Shown piece after piece: positions 20,948 through 29,734 of a DNA stretch of 39,972 nucleotides. The position numbers and the translations under genes are program-made. The stretch's first letter is position 1, and every line of letters begins with the position of its first letter. Below the pieces are notes generated by a model that was given only the letters and a program-made list of their open reading frames with translations, was not told the DNA's origin and ran no database searches. Source of the DNA: an uncultured Porphyromonas sp. (GTDB lineage Bacteria; Bacteroidota; Bacteroidia; Bacteroidales; Porphyromonadaceae); the NCBI RefSeq assembly GCF_938039215.1, contig NZ_CALHVI010000045.1:1-39972 (forward strand), given 5' to 3'.

Positions 20948-22258
20948 CTACAGACGAGAGATGTGTGCGCCTAGCGCATTGAGGCGAGCGGCTATATCCT
21001 GATAGCCTCTGTCGATCTGCTCGATATTGTTGATGATACTCGTACCCTCAGCGCTCATCGCAGCGATCAAGAGGGCGATACCAGCACGGATATCGGGTGA
21101 AGCCATCTTAGCTGCACGGAGCTGATGCGACTTCCCGAGACCGATGACCACAGCACGATGCGGGTCGCAGAGCATGATCTGAGCCCCCATGTCGATGAGC
21201 TTATCGACGAAGAAGAGGCGACTCTCAAACATCTTCTGATGGATGAGTACACTCCCCTTAGCCTGCGTAGCCGTGACGAGGAAGACGCTCAGAAGGTCGG
21301 GGGTCAGCCCAGGCCATGGAGCATCGGCTACCGTCAAGATCGATCCGTCCATGAAGGTATCGATCTCATAGCCATCGGGGTGTCGTGGGATGATCAGGTC
21401 GTCACCCTCCTCGAGGATGGTGATCCCGAGACGGCGGAAGGCCTGAGGGATGATCCCGAGATCTGGGATGCTGACATTAGTGATGCGCAGCTCCGAATTT
21501 GTCATCGCAGCCATCCCGATAAAGCTACCGATCTCGATCATATCGGGCAGCATCGTATGCTCTGCCCCATGCAGGCTCTTCACCCCTTCGATCGTGAGGC
21601 GGTTGGAGCCAATACCTTCGATATGGGCACCCATACGTACCAGTAGCTTGGAGAGCTGCTGTAGGTAGGGCTCACAGGCTGCGTTGTAGATCGTAGTCGT
21701 CCCTTCGGCCAGCACCGCTGCCATGAGGATATTAGCCGTCCCCGTGACCGATGCTTCATCGAGAAGCATGTACTTACCACGTAGCTGCGAAGCCTCTAGG
21801 ATGTAGCTCTTCTTGTCGGTATCATAGACACAGCTTGCGCCGAGCTCCTGGAAGCCGATGAGGTGCGTATCCAGACGACGGCGACCGATCTTGTCTCCAC
21901 CAGGCTTGGGGAAGACAGCGTAGCCAAAGCGACCAAGGAGGGCACCAGCCATCAAGATCGATCCACGCAGAGCACGTGCGCGATTGAGGAACTCCTCGCT
22001 ATGCAGATAGTCGATATTGATCTCATCGGCTTGGAAGCTGTAGCTCCCATCATCACTGAGCTTGGTGACCTTCACCCCGATATGACGCAGCAAGTCGATG
22101 AGGTTGTTTACGTCGAGGATGTTGGGGATGTTGTGGATGGTCACCACCTCTGGGGTGAGGAGTACCGCAGAGATGATCTGTAGCGCTTCGTTCTTGGCGC
22201 CTTGGGGGCGAATACTGCCCTGGAGGGAGTATCCCCCTTCGATTACGTAGGATGCCAT
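20948..22258 (-). CDS. murA: UDP-N-acetylglucosamine 1-carboxyvinyltransferase, Cys-to-Asp variant
   Basis: MurA transfers enolpyruvate from PEP to UDP-GlcNAc, the first committed step of peptidoglycan synthesis. The 436-residue protein has the expected QGAKNEALQIISA opening (about 19-31) with the conserved Lys22-Asn23, the RALRGSILMAGALLGRFG stretch and the ending of a normal MurA. In the catalytic loop, where E. coli has PGGCAIG with Cys115, this protein has KPGGDKIGRRRLDTHL, with Asp122 in the Cys position. MurA enzymes with Asp here (as in Mycobacterium) are active but not alkylated by fosfomycin. Intrinsic fosfomycin insensitivity of the target is therefore predicted. It sits 1 bp before rimM and 21 bp after DUF4290. 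Confidence 0.95.
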   Translation of the reverse strand: MASYVIEGGYSLQGSIRPQGAKNEALQIISAVLLTPEVVTIHNIPNILDVNNLIDLLRHIGVKVTKLSDDGSYSFQADEINIDYLHSEEFLNRARALRGSILMAGALLGRFGYAVFPKPGGDKIGRRRLDTHLIGFQELGASCVYDTDKKSYILEASQLRGKYMLLDEASVTGTANILMAAVLAEGTTTIYNAACEPYLQQLSKLLVRMGAHIEGIGSNRLTIEGVKSLHGAEHTMLPDMIEIGSFIGMAAMTNSELRITNVSIPDLGIIPQAFRRLGITILEEGDDLIIPRHPDGYEIDTFMDGSILTVADAPWPGLTPDLLSVFLVTATQAKGSVLIHQKMFESRLFFVDKLIDMGAQIMLCDPHRAVVIGLGKSHQLRAAKMASPDIRAGIALLIAAMSAEGTSIINNIEQIDRGYQDIAARLNALGAHISRL

Positions 22259-22279
22259 GTAGGGTCTAGTAGGAGCGTT

Positions 22280-22888
22280 CTATTTCTTCTTGCCCTTCTT
22301 GCTATTGATGGGCTTCTGGAGCTTGCCAGGCTTGTCGATGGTGTTGGGGTTGATGTTGAGCTTGCAGTTCTCAGGGGTGAGCAGGATCTGACCGTCTGAT
22401 AGTTCGAAGAGGTCCTTGAAGATCTTGATATCTTCGACATTATCTTGGTTCCAAGTCATGTAGTCCCTCTTCATCTGCAGGGCGATGAAGTACTCCGCCG
22501 CAGCACGCTCTGGTCCCACCTCCATCTTACATACACGCTGGATCATGCCTTCGATAAAGTGTCCGTAGTAGCGGTACTTGATGAAGTGCCCTGGGTAGTC
22601 AGGCTTCTGCGACTGATGGAGGATAGCCTCCTTGGTGATCGTACCCTCAGGATAGTCGACATCGAGATCGAAGTCTGCCATGATGGCCAGATGATCCCAG
22701 TAGATCGTCTCCTTGTCTGCTCCGACCCCCTTCTCAGGTACGATAGCCTCCATAGCTCGGATGATGCTCCGAGCGCAAGCGTTACGCTCCTCACGATCCT
22801 CTATGCCCTTGCAGTGGGCGACCATATTCTGGATATGGCGGCCATACTCAGGGAGGATGATCGGAGGTAGCTGATTGTTATATTCCAT
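22280..22888 (-). CDS. DUF4290 family protein
   Basis: A 202-residue cytoplasmic protein of a Bacteroidota-specific family of unknown function. Recognisable stretches are YNNQLPPIILPEYGRHIQNM at the start, AMEAIVPEKG and YRYYGHFIEGMI. It has no signal peptide or membrane segment. The C-terminus is basic (LQKPINSKKGKKK) and possibly binds RNA or another polyanion. It lies 8 bp after pgi and 21 bp before murA. The pgi-DUF4290-murA context may point to a role linked to envelope precursor supply, but that is inference only. Confidence 0.85.
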   Translation of the reverse strand: MEYNNQLPPIILPEYGRHIQNMVAHCKGIEDREERNACARSIIRAMEAIVPEKGVGADKETIYWDHLAIMADFDLDVDYPEGTITKEAILHQSQKPDYPGHFIKYRYYGHFIEGMIQRVCKMEVGPERAAAEYFIALQMKRDYMTWNQDNVEDIKIFKDLFELSDGQILLTPENCKLNINPNTIDKPGKLQKPINSKKGKKK

Positions 22889-22896
22889 GCGTCTAC

Positions 22897-24243
22897 TTAT
22901 TGGAGGCGGGACTTGATCGCTTGGGTTTCTTCCTCGAAGCCAGGCTTCTCAAGCAGGGCGAACATGTTCTTCTTGTAGGCCTCTACCCCAGGCTGATTGA
23001 AGGGGTTTACCTCGAGCATATAGCCACTGATACCGACAGCCTTCTCGAAGAAGTAGAAGAGCTGACCAATGTAGTAGGCATCGAGCTTAGGTAGGACGAT
23101 GCGGATATTGGGCACACCACCATCGATATGAGCAACACGCACTCCGAGCTCAGCCATTTTATTGACTTCGTCGACGCACTTACCAGCTAGATAGTTCAGA
23201 CCATCGAGATTAGCCTCGTCCTGCCCGATGCGAAGTTCGCTATTGGGCTCTGCGACGCTGATGATCGTCTCGAAGATATTGCGCTCACCCTCTTGGATCC
23301 ACTGCCCCATGGAATGGAGGTCTGCAGAGAAGTCCACAGCGGCATTGAAGATCCCCTTATGCTCCTTCCCTTCACTCTCGCCATAGAGCTGCTTCCACCA
23401 CTCACCGATGTAATGTAGTCGTGGGTGGAAGTTCCCCAAGATCTCGATCTTCTTGCCTTCATGGTAGAGGCTATTGCGTGCGGCAGCGTACAGAGCTGCG
23501 GGATTTTGATCGAAGGGGACGGACTCATCTACCAGAGCCTTCATCTCACGGGCACCACGGACGAGCTCACGGATATCGAAGCCTGCTACAGCGATAGGCA
23601 GTAGCCCTACGGGAGTGAGCACAGAGAAGCGTCCGCCGATATCATCGGGGATGATGAAGGTCTTGTAGCCCTCCTTGTCTGCCAGCGTACGTAGGGCACC
23701 ACGAGCCTTGTCGGTGACGGCGATGATACGCTGACGAGCCTCCTCTCTACCGACCTGCTTCTCTAGAAGAGCCTTGAGGATGCGGAAGGCGATAGCGGGC
23801 TCCGTGGTCGTACCACTCTTGGAGATATTGATCAGACCGAAGCGCTTGTCTTGCAGGAAGTCCACGAGCTCGCTGAGATAGTCTTCACCGATATTGTGCC
23901 CTGCGAAGATGACCTGAGGGGCAGAATGCTCCCGACGGTAAGCCTCGAAGGAGGGTGTCAGAGCCTCGATGACTGCACGAGCACCGAGATAGCTTCCCCC
24001 GATACCGATGCTGACGACATAGTCACAGCGCTGCTGAAGGTCACGTGCGGCCTCCTCGATAGCAGAGAAGTCGGCATCGGTGATCTCATTGGGGAGGTTG
24101 ATCCACCCGAGGAAGTCATTTCCCAGCCCCGTAGCAGTGTGTAGCTGATGCTGATACTGGTCACTCTTCTCCCGCCAAGCTTCTACAGCTTCAGCAGGGA
24201 CAGTGGCATAGATCCCAGAGAGGTCTAGTGTAAGAGTCTTCAT
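22897..24243 (-). CDS. pgi: Glucose-6-phosphate isomerase
   Basis: Pgi interconverts glucose 6-phosphate and fructose 6-phosphate. At 448 residues it is the short bacterial form. Landmarks are DYVVSIGIGGSYLGARAVIE (sugar-phosphate binding), GLINISKSGTTTEPAIAFRI (the SxSGTT phosphate loop), DDIGGRFSVLTPVGLLPIA, the GEWWKQLYGESEGKEHKGIF region with the catalytic Glu, and the C-terminal VNPFNQPGVEAYKKNMFALL with the active-site Lys. It is the first gene of the seven-gene unit down to pyrC. One or two promoter elements lie in the 545-bp divergent region upstream. Confidence 0.97.
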   Translation of the reverse strand: MKTLTLDLSGIYATVPAEAVEAWREKSDQYQHQLHTATGLGNDFLGWINLPNEITDADFSAIEEAARDLQQRCDYVVSIGIGGSYLGARAVIEALTPSFEAYRREHSAPQVIFAGHNIGEDYLSELVDFLQDKRFGLINISKSGTTTEPAIAFRILKALLEKQVGREEARQRIIAVTDKARGALRTLADKEGYKTFIIPDDIGGRFSVLTPVGLLPIAVAGFDIRELVRGAREMKALVDESVPFDQNPAALYAAARNSLYHEGKKIEILGNFHPRLHYIGEWWKQLYGESEGKEHKGIFNAAVDFSADLHSMGQWIQEGERNIFETIISVAEPNSELRIGQDEANLDGLNYLAGKCVDEVNKMAELGVRVAHIDGGVPNIRIVLPKLDAYYIGQLFYFFEKAVGISGYMLEVNPFNQPGVEAYKKNMFALLEKPGFEEETQAIKSRLQ

Positions 24244-24471
24244 TGTCTTATGCTTCTAATTTTTCCTTTAATATCTGATTGCAGACACTACTTCCTTGGT
24301 AGAGAAGGGTGCGTATATCCGAAGCTATCCTCGTAGCACCTAGTGTCTCTCACCTTAGAGTTCGTCGATAATAGACTCGACAGACTACAAGTATTCACAC
24401 AAAGGTACGAAAAAGCCTCTATACCTTTTATTAAGATGGTTTTCCAAAGGAAATAATCTGCAACCAAAGAT
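24244..24471. other. pgi leader/promoter region
   Basis: Part of the 545-bp divergent gap. It holds the pgi promoter candidates and an 8-bp inverted repeat AGACACTA/TAGTGTCT (24283-24290 and 24341-24348) that would fold within the pgi leader. No gene is seen. Confidence 0.5.
24400..24407 (-). promoter_or_regulatory. Putative pgi promoter (TACCTTTG)
   Basis: GTACCTTTGTGTG on the minus strand matches TAnnTTTG. Predicted leader about 150 nt. Confidence 0.5.
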
Positions 24472-24472
24472 A
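24465..24472 (-). promoter_or_regulatory. Second putative pgi promoter, abutting palindrome cluster 2
   Basis: GGTATCTTTGG on the minus strand matches TAnnTTTG. The first palindrome of cluster 2 begins at base 24472, the last base of this element, so a protein bound to the palindrome could control it directly. Confidence 0.45.
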
Positions 24473-24558
24473 CCCATTCATGGGTCGATCAAGTGACCCA
24501 TGAATGGGTCGGTCCGGTACCCCATGAATGGGTCACCAAGTGACCCCATGTATGGGGG
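24472..24558. repeat. Palindrome cluster 2 (four CCCAT..ATGGG units)
   Basis: Units are ACCCATTCATGGGT (24472-24485), GACCCATGAATGGGTC (24495-24510), CCCATGAATGGG (24521-24532) and ACCCCATGTATGGGGG (24543-24558), spaced 22-26 bp between starts. Spacers contain GGTC and AAGTGA pieces. The cluster lies between the divergent pgi and phosphodiesterase genes. Confidence 0.85.
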
Positions 24559-24689
24559 TATTTAGGAGGGAGCTGTTCTTCTTTGTTTGCCACCACAGTC
24601 TCACCTAAAAGTTTACCCTAAGAGTGAGACACCGCCCCGCTAGATCGGCTCCAGACTAAGCTCACCTTGGGGGGAAGTCGCTTTTTCAC
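24559..24689. other. Intergenic remainder before the phosphodiesterase promoter
   Basis: It contains a hairpin with 7-bp arms GTCTCAC (24598-24604) and GTGAGAC (24624-24630). Otherwise nothing recognisable. Confidence 0.4.
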
Positions 24690-24697
24690 TAACTTTG
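24690..24697 (+). promoter_or_regulatory. Putative promoter of the phosphodiesterase-prfC-GH109 unit (TAACTTTG)
   Basis: CTAACTTTGTGG matches TAnnTTTG and predicts a leader of about 85 nt before the ATG at 24789. Confidence 0.55.
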
Positions 24698-24788
24698 TGG
24701 ATAAGAAAATGATAGGAATTTGCCCTCACCTAGCGTGGGGGTATCTTCACTTATCACCTATCAATCACAGAATACATATCCCTAGATA

Positions 24789-26042
24789 ATGAAGTCGAGT
24801 CTCAGTGCGCTCCTCTGCGCCACTGCCTTAGCCACAGCGACCTTCGTCGCTTGTGGGACGAGCAAGCCTCGTCAAGCCAATCTCACCAGTCTCACCCCTC
24901 AGTCCGACCGCTATGTCGTGATCCTCTCGCTTGACGGCTTCCGTGCCGACTACCAAGGGCGAGCCAATACCCCCAACCTAGACCAGATGGATCGGGAGGG
25001 GCTCTCGGGGTGCTTCCGTCCCTCCTACCCCACCCTTACCTTCCCCAACCACTATGCCATGGCTACGGGGCGCTACCCCAATAACCATGGGCTCATCGGC
25101 AATGAATTCTGGGACGAGCGAGGTGCTCACTATCGTCTAGGTGACCGCAAGGCTGTCGAAGATCCTGCCTTCTACAAGGGTGAGCCACTCTGGAATGTAG
25201 CTCGACGCCATGGACTAAAGTCAGCGAGCTTCTTCTGGGTAGGTAGCGAGACTCCCATCGGAGGCCATCACCCCGACCGCTGGAAGCGATTCAACGACAA
25301 GGTCCCCTATACCGACCGAGCAGACTCCGTGATCAGCTGGCTCAGTCTCCCTCTAGCAGAGCGCCCTCGCCTCTTGATGTGGTATATCGAGGAGCCCGAC
25401 CATACGGGACACCACGAGGGACCAGAATCCCCCAAGACCATCGGCATGGTCGAGAAGATGGACTCCGTCATCGGCTACTTCCGCTCCAAGCTCGCTAAGC
25501 TCCCCGTCCGAGACCAAGTAGACTTCATCCTCGTCTCTGACCACGGGATGCAGTCCTTCGACAGATCAAAGGCCGTGAATCTGGCTGATTACCTCCCCCT
25601 CGACAGCTTCGAGCATGTCGCCACAGGGCCATTTACCCACCTCTACCCTAAGAAGGGCTATACCGAGACTGCCTACAAGATCCTGAAGACCGTGCCCCAT
25701 ATCTCCGTCTACCGCAAGGGTGAGCTCCCAGAGCGCCTACACTTCGGTAGCAGTCCCCGTATCGGCGAACTTGTCCTCCTGGCGGACCTCGGCACGCAGA
25801 TCTTCTTCAACCCTCAGGGGATCCCTGCCGACTTCCTTCGTGCAGGACATGGCTTCGACAACAAGCATCCCGAGATGTATGCGGTATTCAAGGCCGTCGG
25901 CCCCGACTTCAAGGCTGGACGCAGAGTCTCCGACCCCATCCCCAACATCACCCTCTATCCGCTCGTCTGCAAGCTCCTTGGGCTCACCCCTGGCGAGCAT
26001 GATGCCGACGAGTCGCTTGCCGAGACCCTTATCAAGAGATAG
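24789..26042 (+). CDS. Lipoprotein alkaline phosphatase-like nucleotide pyrophosphatase/phosphodiesterase
   Basis: The 417-residue protein is of the NPP (ectonucleotide pyrophosphatase/phosphodiesterase) branch of the alkaline phosphatase superfamily. It starts with a lipoprotein signal, with FVAC giving lipidated Cys22. Metal and catalytic sites are visible: VVILSLDGFRADY with Asp49, YPTLTFPNHYAMATG with the probable nucleophile Thr84, YIEEPDHTGHHEGP, LVSDHGMQSF and GHGFDNKHPEM. It is expected at the cell envelope, hydrolysing nucleotide or phosphodiester substrates, possibly for phosphate or nucleoside scavenging. It is first in a plus-strand unit followed 11 bp later by DUF4924 and then prfC. 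Confidence 0.92.
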   Translation: MKSSLSALLCATALATATFVACGTSKPRQANLTSLTPQSDRYVVILSLDGFRADYQGRANTPNLDQMDREGLSGCFRPSYPTLTFPNHYAMATGRYPNNHGLIGNEFWDERGAHYRLGDRKAVEDPAFYKGEPLWNVARRHGLKSASFFWVGSETPIGGHHPDRWKRFNDKVPYTDRADSVISWLSLPLAERPRLLMWYIEEPDHTGHHEGPESPKTIGMVEKMDSVIGYFRSKLAKLPVRDQVDFILVSDHGMQSFDRSKAVNLADYLPLDSFEHVATGPFTHLYPKKGYTETAYKILKTVPHISVYRKGELPERLHFGSSPRIGELVLLADLGTQIFFNPQGIPADFLRAGHGFDNKHPEMYAVFKAVGPDFKAGRRVSDPIPNITLYPLVCKLLGLTPGEHDADESLAETLIKR

Positions 26043-26053
26043 CTACCCTCCCC

Positions 26054-26611
26054 ATGATCATCGCTCAGCAAAAGCGCAAGGAGAATATCGCCGAATACCT
26101 CCTCTACATGTGGCAGGTAGAGGATCTCATCCGTGCCACGGGTGTGTCGATCGAGGGCGTAGAGGAGCATCTGCTCCCCCGCTATGAGGTCGATGAGGAG
26201 ACCCGACAGACCATCCGCACTTGGTACCAAGAGCTCATCGACATGATGCGCTCCGAAGGCAAAGTGAAGTCTGGCCACTTAGACATCCACCGCATCGTAC
26301 TGATGCAGCTCGAGGAGCTTCATCGCAGACTCCTCGGCAGCGCTAATGACATCGTCTACTCGGGGCTGCATCTGCAGATCCTCCCCGCCCTTATCCAGCT
26401 ACGTGGTAAGGGCAACCACGAGGGGGAGAGCGATCTAGAGACCTGCTTCAATGCGCTCTATGGCTACATCACCCTCAGCCTCCAGCACAAGGAGATCAGC
26501 GAAGAGACAAAGAAGTCGATGAAGCAGATCAGTGCCCTCCTAGCCCTCCTAGCCCATCGCTACAAGATGGAGCAAGAAGGCCTCGACCTCGAGACCAATC
26601 CGAATAATTAG
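26054..26611 (+). CDS. DUF4924 family protein
   Basis: A 185-residue cytoplasmic protein of a Bacteroidota family of unknown function, recognised by MIIAQQKRKENIAEYLLYMW at the start, VSGHLDI-like VKSGHLDIHRIVLMQLEELH, and the LPALIQLRGKG stretch. It is largely helical with no membrane segment. It lies 11 bp after the phosphodiesterase gene and 11 bp before prfC, so it is cotranscribed with both. Pairing with prfC might hint at a translation-related role, but this is not shown by the sequence. Confidence 0.82.
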   Translation: MIIAQQKRKENIAEYLLYMWQVEDLIRATGVSIEGVEEHLLPRYEVDEETRQTIRTWYQELIDMMRSEGKVKSGHLDIHRIVLMQLEELHRRLLGSANDIVYSGLHLQILPALIQLRGKGNHEGESDLETCFNALYGYITLSLQHKEISEETKKSMKQISALLALLAHRYKMEQEGLDLETNPNN

Positions 26612-26622
26612 ACCAACCCTAT

Positions 26623-28209
26623 ATGTACGAATACAAGACCGAGATAGATCAGCGACGCACCTTCGCCATCATTAGCCACCCTGACGCAGGGAAGACGACC
26701 CTCACCGAGAAGCTACTCCTCTTCGGGGGAGCTATCCATGTAGCAGGAGCCGTCAAGAGCAACAAGATCAAGAAGACCGCCACAAGTGACTGGATGGAGA
26801 TCGAGAAGCAACGTGGGATCTCCGTAGCTACCTCGGTCATGGGCTTCGAGTATGCAGGCCACAAGATCAACATCCTTGATACTCCAGGTCACCAAGACTT
26901 CGCAGAAGATACCTTCCGCACACTTACCGCTGTCGATAGCGTCATCATCGTCATCGACAGCGCCAAGGGGGTAGAGACCCAGACCCGCCGACTCATGGAG
27001 GTCTGTCGTATGCGTAAGACCCCCGTCATGGTCTTCATCAATAAGCTTGACCGTGAGGGACAGGATCCCTTTGACCTGCTGGATGAGATCGAGCGAGAGC
27101 TCCAGATCCATGTGCGCCCCCTCTCCTGGCCTATCGATATGGGACAGCGCTTCCGTGGCGTGTACAACATCCACGAGGGAGCGCTCAACCTCTTCACCCC
27201 AGACAAGCAGCGCATCACCGAGAGTGTCACCATCACCGACCTGACCTCTCCCGAGCTCGAGGAGCATATCACCCCCGAGCAGGCCGAGAAGCTACGTACC
27301 GACCTCGAGCTAGTAGACGGTGTCTATCCCACCTTCGATCGGGAGGAATACCTAGCAGGGGAGATCGCCCCCGTCTTCTTTGGTTCGGCGCTCAACAACT
27401 TCGGGGTGCAGGAGCTCCTCAACTGCTTCATCGAGATCGCTCCCTCCCCACGACCTGTACGAGCCGAAGAGCGTGAAGTCTCCCCCTACGAGCCTGCCTT
27501 CACGGGCTTCGTCTTCAAGATACACGCCAACATGGACCCCAACCACCGTAGCTGTATCGCCTTCATCAAGATCTGCTCGGGTCGCTTTGAGCGCAATGCC
27601 AACTACAAGCATATCCGCCTAGGGAAGACAATGAAGTTCAATAGCCCCACCGCCTTCATGGCCCAGCGCAAGGAGACGGTAGATGAGGCCTTCGCAGGTG
27701 ACATCATCGGGCTCCCCGACACGGGTAACTTCCGTATCGGCGACACCATCACTGCCGGAGAGGATCTGCACTTCAAGGGACTGCCCAGCTTCTCACCAGA
27801 GCTCTTCAAGTACATCGAGAATCAGGATCCGATGAAGACCAAGCAGCTAGCCAAGGGGATCGAACAGCTGATGGGCGAGGGTGTAGCACAGCTCTTCGTC
27901 AATCAGTTCAATGGTCGCAAGATCATCGGCACTGTGGGTCAGCTCCAGTTCGAAGTCATCCAGTACCGTCTGCTCCACGAATATGGGGCGGCTTGTCGCT
28001 GGGAGCCAATCAATCTCTACAAGGCATGCTGGATCGAGAGCGATGATCCTGCAGAGCTAGAGAACTTCAAGAAGCGTAAGTCGCAGTTCATGGCCAAGGA
28101 TATCTCTGGGCGTGATGTCTACCTAGCCGACTCAGGCTATGTACTCTCCATGGCGCAGCAAGACTTCCCTAAGATCCGATTCCACTTCACCTCGGAGTTC
28201 GGTCAGTAA
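26623..28209 (+). CDS. prfC: Peptide chain release factor 3
   Basis: RF3 is the GTPase that recycles RF1 and RF2 from the ribosome. The 528-residue protein has the G domain motifs SHPDAGKTTLTEKLLLFGGA (G1, about 18-37), RGISVATSVMGFEY, DTPGHQDFAEDTFRTL (G3) and INKLDREGQDP (G4, Asn-Lys-x-Asp). The AVKSNKIKKTATSDWMEIEK segment is characteristic of RF3 rather than EF-G. The C-terminal RF3 domains are present (LQFEVIQYRLLHEYGA). It is in a unit with DUF4924 upstream (11 bp) and the GH109 gene 30 bp downstream. Confidence 0.96.
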   Translation: MYEYKTEIDQRRTFAIISHPDAGKTTLTEKLLLFGGAIHVAGAVKSNKIKKTATSDWMEIEKQRGISVATSVMGFEYAGHKINILDTPGHQDFAEDTFRTLTAVDSVIIVIDSAKGVETQTRRLMEVCRMRKTPVMVFINKLDREGQDPFDLLDEIERELQIHVRPLSWPIDMGQRFRGVYNIHEGALNLFTPDKQRITESVTITDLTSPELEEHITPEQAEKLRTDLELVDGVYPTFDREEYLAGEIAPVFFGSALNNFGVQELLNCFIEIAPSPRPVRAEEREVSPYEPAFTGFVFKIHANMDPNHRSCIAFIKICSGRFERNANYKHIRLGKTMKFNSPTAFMAQRKETVDEAFAGDIIGLPDTGNFRIGDTITAGEDLHFKGLPSFSPELFKYIENQDPMKTKQLAKGIEQLMGEGVAQLFVNQFNGRKIIGTVGQLQFEVIQYRLLHEYGAACRWEPINLYKACWIESDDPAELENFKKRKSQFMAKDISGRDVYLADSGYVLSMAQQDFPKIRFHFTSEFGQ

Positions 28210-28239
28210 GTATATATTCTCTCAATTACTAACATACTA

Positions 28240-29661
28240 ATGAAGAAGATCAAGCAAGCAGCTTCCCTAGTCCTAGCAGCCCTCCTCTCGGTAGGTGCTG
28301 TGAGTGCCCAAGGGAAGGCCAAGAGCAAGCAGTCAGCTAAGAGCTTTCTCATCGAAACCCCGACCCCTAAGCGTCCCGCAGGACAGCGTGATGTCGTAGG
28401 GCTCCGTCATGCCCCGATGCCTGTAGTGCGTGTGGGCTTCATCGGCCTTGGGATGCGTGGTCCCAGTGCTGTAGAGCGCTTCACTCACCTAGAGGGGGTA
28501 GAGATCAAGGCCCTCTGTGACCTCCATCCTGAGCGTGTAGAGAAGACCCAGGAGATCCTCACCCGTAGGGGCTTCCCCAAGGCTGCTGCTTATAGCGGTA
28601 GCGAGGAAGCATGGAAGGAGCTCTGTGACCGCCCTGATATCGACCTCGTCTATATCGTCTCCGACTGGGCACGCCATGCTCCGATGATGATCTACGCGAT
28701 GGAGAAGGGCAAGCACGTGGCTTGTGAAGTCCCCGCTGTGACTACCCTCAAGGAAGCGTGGGATGTCATCAACACCGCCGAGCGCACCCAGCGTCACTGC
28801 ATGATGCTTGAGAACTGTGTGTATGACTTCTTCGAACTCACGACGCTCAACATGGCACAGCATGGCCTCTTCGGAGACGTGCTCAGTGCTAAGGGTGCGT
28901 ACATCCACAATCTCGAGCCCTTCTGGAAGGCCTACGAAGGGGACTGGCGACTACAGTACAACCTCAAGCATCGTGGTGATGTCTACGCTACCCATGGCCT
29001 TGGTCCCGCCTGCTGGGCGCTCGACATCCATCGTGGCGACCGCATGGAGTACCTCACCTCTATGGATGTACCTGCTACCTCCCTCCCCCGCTTCTTGACC
29101 CGTGAGCGTGGTATGACTGACCCCGAGGTCAAGAACGGTGAGATGACGCAGACCCTCATCAAGACCGCTAAGGGTAAGACCATATATCTCGAGCACAACG
29201 TGACCTCCTATCGCCCCTATGACCGTATGTATCAGATCATCGGGACCGATGGCTTTGCTAACAAGTACCCCGTCGAAGGCTATGCGCTCCGCCCCACAGA
29301 GCAGAACAAGCAGGCTGTCCCCAATCATGAGGACCTCAAGAGCCATGATTTCGTCAGCGAGAAGACCATGAAGCAGCTCATGGAGAAGTACGAGCATCCC
29401 ATCCAGAAGGAGATCGCAGAGAAGGCTAAGGAAGTCGGTGGTCACGGCGGGATGGACTTCATCATGGACTACCGTCTGATCTACTGCCTGCGCAATGGAC
29501 TTCCCCTCGATATGGATGTCTACGACCTAGCCGAATGGTCCACGATCGGAGATCTGACCCGCATTTCTCTGGAGCATAACTCCGCTCCCGTGGCTGTACC
29601 AGACTTCACCCGTGGTGCCTGGCAGCGCATCAAGGGACTACAGCTTCACTTCGCTAAGTAG
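28240..29661 (+). CDS. Secreted GH109-type Gfo/Idh/MocA enzyme (probable alpha-N-acetylgalactosaminidase)
   Basis: GH109 enzymes use a tightly bound NAD to hydrolyse terminal alpha-GalNAc, as in blood group A antigen and O-glycans. The 473-residue product has a signal peptide (KQAASLVLAALLSVGAVSAQ) and a Rossmann start VRVGFIGLGMRGPSAVERF (about 63-81). GH109 landmarks follow: GKHVACEVPAV, MMLENCVYDFFELT, GDVYATHGLGPACWALDIHR (about 246-265) and GGHGGMDFIMDYRLIYCLR (about 401-419). The signal and GH109 motifs separate it from cytoplasmic sugar dehydrogenases. It lies 30 bp after prfC and before a strong terminator. Other members of the Gfo/Idh family have different activities, so the substrate should be treated as probable. 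Confidence 0.85.
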   Translation: MKKIKQAASLVLAALLSVGAVSAQGKAKSKQSAKSFLIETPTPKRPAGQRDVVGLRHAPMPVVRVGFIGLGMRGPSAVERFTHLEGVEIKALCDLHPERVEKTQEILTRRGFPKAAAYSGSEEAWKELCDRPDIDLVYIVSDWARHAPMMIYAMEKGKHVACEVPAVTTLKEAWDVINTAERTQRHCMMLENCVYDFFELTTLNMAQHGLFGDVLSAKGAYIHNLEPFWKAYEGDWRLQYNLKHRGDVYATHGLGPACWALDIHRGDRMEYLTSMDVPATSLPRFLTRERGMTDPEVKNGEMTQTLIKTAKGKTIYLEHNVTSYRPYDRMYQIIGTDGFANKYPVEGYALRPTEQNKQAVPNHEDLKSHDFVSEKTMKQLMEKYEHPIQKEIAEKAKEVGGHGGMDFIMDYRLIYCLRNGLPLDMDVYDLAEWSTIGDLTRISLEHNSAPVAVPDFTRGAWQRIKGLQLHFAK

Positions 29662-29672
29662 TAGCCTCACAT

Positions 29673-29720
29673 AGCAAGCCCCGACAAGTACCTCATCGAG
29701 GTCACTTGTCGGGGCTTGCT
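29673..29720. terminator. Bidirectional terminator after the GH109 gene
   Basis: Arms AGCAAGCCCCGACAAGT and ACTTGTCGGGGCTTGCT pair over 17 bp, with a further inner ACCTC/GAGGT pairing around ATC (one-base bulge). It lies between the converging GH109 and DUF6122 genes. Confidence 0.9.
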
Positions 29721-29734
29721 GTATCCGCTTGGGA

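Noticed and set aside
26713..27267. 184-codon minus-strand open frame opposite prfC
   Set aside because: It lies opposite the GTPase domain and its composition mirrors the sense strand; no independent evidence of coding.
28300..28330. Shared AQ-x-GKAKSK stretch after the signal peptides of the GH109 and thioredoxin-fold proteins as a sorting signal
   Set aside because: Only two cases of a short basic tract; chance or a general post-signal composition explains it.
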